13,786 nucleotides of DNA from a bacterium. GTDB lineage: Bacteria; SZUA-79; Acidulodesulfobacterales; Acidulodesulfobacteraceae. Below, in pieces: positions 13,386 to 13,786 of this stretch. The first letter of the stretch is position 1, and every line of letters begins with the position of its first letter. The position numbers were made by a program, and so were the translations under genes. The DNA lies in the NCBI GenBank assembly GCA_021788495.1, contig JAJYKQ010000024.1, positions 1 to 13,786 of the forward strand, given 5' to 3'. Under the pieces are notes generated by a model that worked only from the letters and a program-made list of their open reading frames with translations, had not been told where the DNA came from and made no database searches.

Positions 13386-13786
13386 TTAAAGTAAAATTTT
13401 AGCCAAATTTTCAATCGTCGATAATATTTCTTCTCTGGTTTTGAGATTTTTTAAGGTAAGTTTTTGTTCCTCGGCTTCTCTTTCGCCTATTATTGCTACA
13501 TATTCTATTTTTTTCTTATCGGCGTATTTTATCTCTTTGCCTATGTTTGGTTCGGACGAAACGCAAATTTCGGCGCTTATTCCTTTTGAACGAAGAAATT
13601 TGGCTGTTTTGTACGCAAAAGGCTTTTCTTTTTCAGTTAAATAAACTATATATAATTTTACGGGCGAAGAAACGGACTGAATGACGTCTGCATTTTTTTG
13701 GATTATGATGTCTATTATTCTTTCTACGCCGAACGATATTCCGCACGCGCCTTCGGGACGGGCGCCGTAAAGTTCTACGAGATTAT
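13386..13786 (-). CDS. hisS: Histidyl-tRNA synthetase, C-terminal part (5' truncated by window edge)
   Basis: The frame is open from the right window edge to a TAA at 13388-13386, giving 132 visible residues; the gene starts beyond the window. It covers class II motif 3, read as GISFGVERIIDII with its arginine, followed by the anticodon-binding domain: VKLYIVYLTEKEKPFAY, AKFLRSKGISAEI, IGKEIKYADKKKIEYVAIIGEREAEEQKLTLKNLKTREE. The presence of this domain argues against the paralogue HisZ, which lacks it. Around motif 3 the text LYGARPEGACGISFGVERI resembles the archaeal/eukaryotic HisRS group more than the E. coli type (GFAIGxER). The enzyme charges tRNA-His. No terminator is evident in the 72 bp before the next gene, only A/T runs and partial repeats of TCGGAT. 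Confidence 0.92.
   Translation of the reverse strand, partial: NLVELYGARPEGACGISFGVERIIDIIIQKNADVIQSVSSPVKLYIVYLTEKEKPFAYKTAKFLRSKGISAEICVSSEPNIGKEIKYADKKKIEYVAIIGEREAEEQKLTLKNLKTREEILSTIENLAKILL

Noticed and set aside
1..13786. Search by eye for tRNA/rRNA genes, CRISPR arrays, insertion sequences, toxin-antitoxin pairs, defence genes or prophage genes
   Set aside because: None seen: every open frame of good length is a housekeeping or conserved gene or the shadow of one, and no spacer exceeds 200 bp.

Overview
The window is AT-rich, with frequent ATA/AAA/GAA codons, and gene-dense. It carries bacterial housekeeping genes (Ffh, bS16, RimM, TrmD, bL19, RNase HII, GluRS, HisRS). A two-subunit pyruvate carboxylase, a MEMO/AmrB protein, a possible phasin-like protein and an rplS / rnhB / yraN neighbourhood suggest a low-GC Gram-negative lineage, perhaps a former deltaproteobacterium. 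That placement is inference: there is no rRNA here, and composition alone cannot settle it.

Left block, + strand (1-2957): the 3' end of ffh, then rpsP, rimM, trmD and rplS. These are packed with overlaps of 4-10 bp or gaps of a few bases, the classical SRP / ribosome-maturation / tRNA-methylation operon. The small KH-domain gene often found between rpsP and rimM is absent. After a 127-bp gap with a weak terminator-like repeat come a short helical, possibly phasin-like protein and an acylphosphatase.

Right block, - strand (2961-12359, read right to left): pyruvate carboxylase biotin carboxylase subunit, carboxyltransferase/biotin-carrier subunit, a 192-bp spacer, a MEMO-family protein (AmrB), gltX, rnhB, yraN, a nitrilase-fold glutaminase, NAD synthetase and rsmI. 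The two blocks meet tail to tail with 3 bp between stop codons. The pyc genes have the best promoter in the window (TTGACT, 17-bp spacer, TAAAAT) and a leader of about 138 nt with an inverted repeat. From the MEMO gene onward the genes are tightly packed, except for 107 bp upstream of yraN that hold a perfect 10-bp palindrome.

Far right, - strand (12558-13786): a YgjP/DUF45 zinc-metallopeptidase-like protein, downstream of the 3' end of hisS, which runs out of the window.

Functionally this is translation and its maturation (Ffh, bS16, bL19, RimM, TrmD, RsmI, GluRS, HisRS), anaplerosis (PycAB), NAD synthesis and genome maintenance (RNase HII). I found no mobile element, CRISPR array, tRNA or rRNA gene and no obvious new multi-gene system. 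The points most worth checking are a glutamine-dependent NAD synthetase split into adjacent glutaminase and synthetase genes, substitutions at two normally conserved TrmD positions, a MEMO protein with intact metal ligands beside gltX, the structured pyc leader, and a HisRS whose C-terminal half looks like the archaeal/eukaryotic group.
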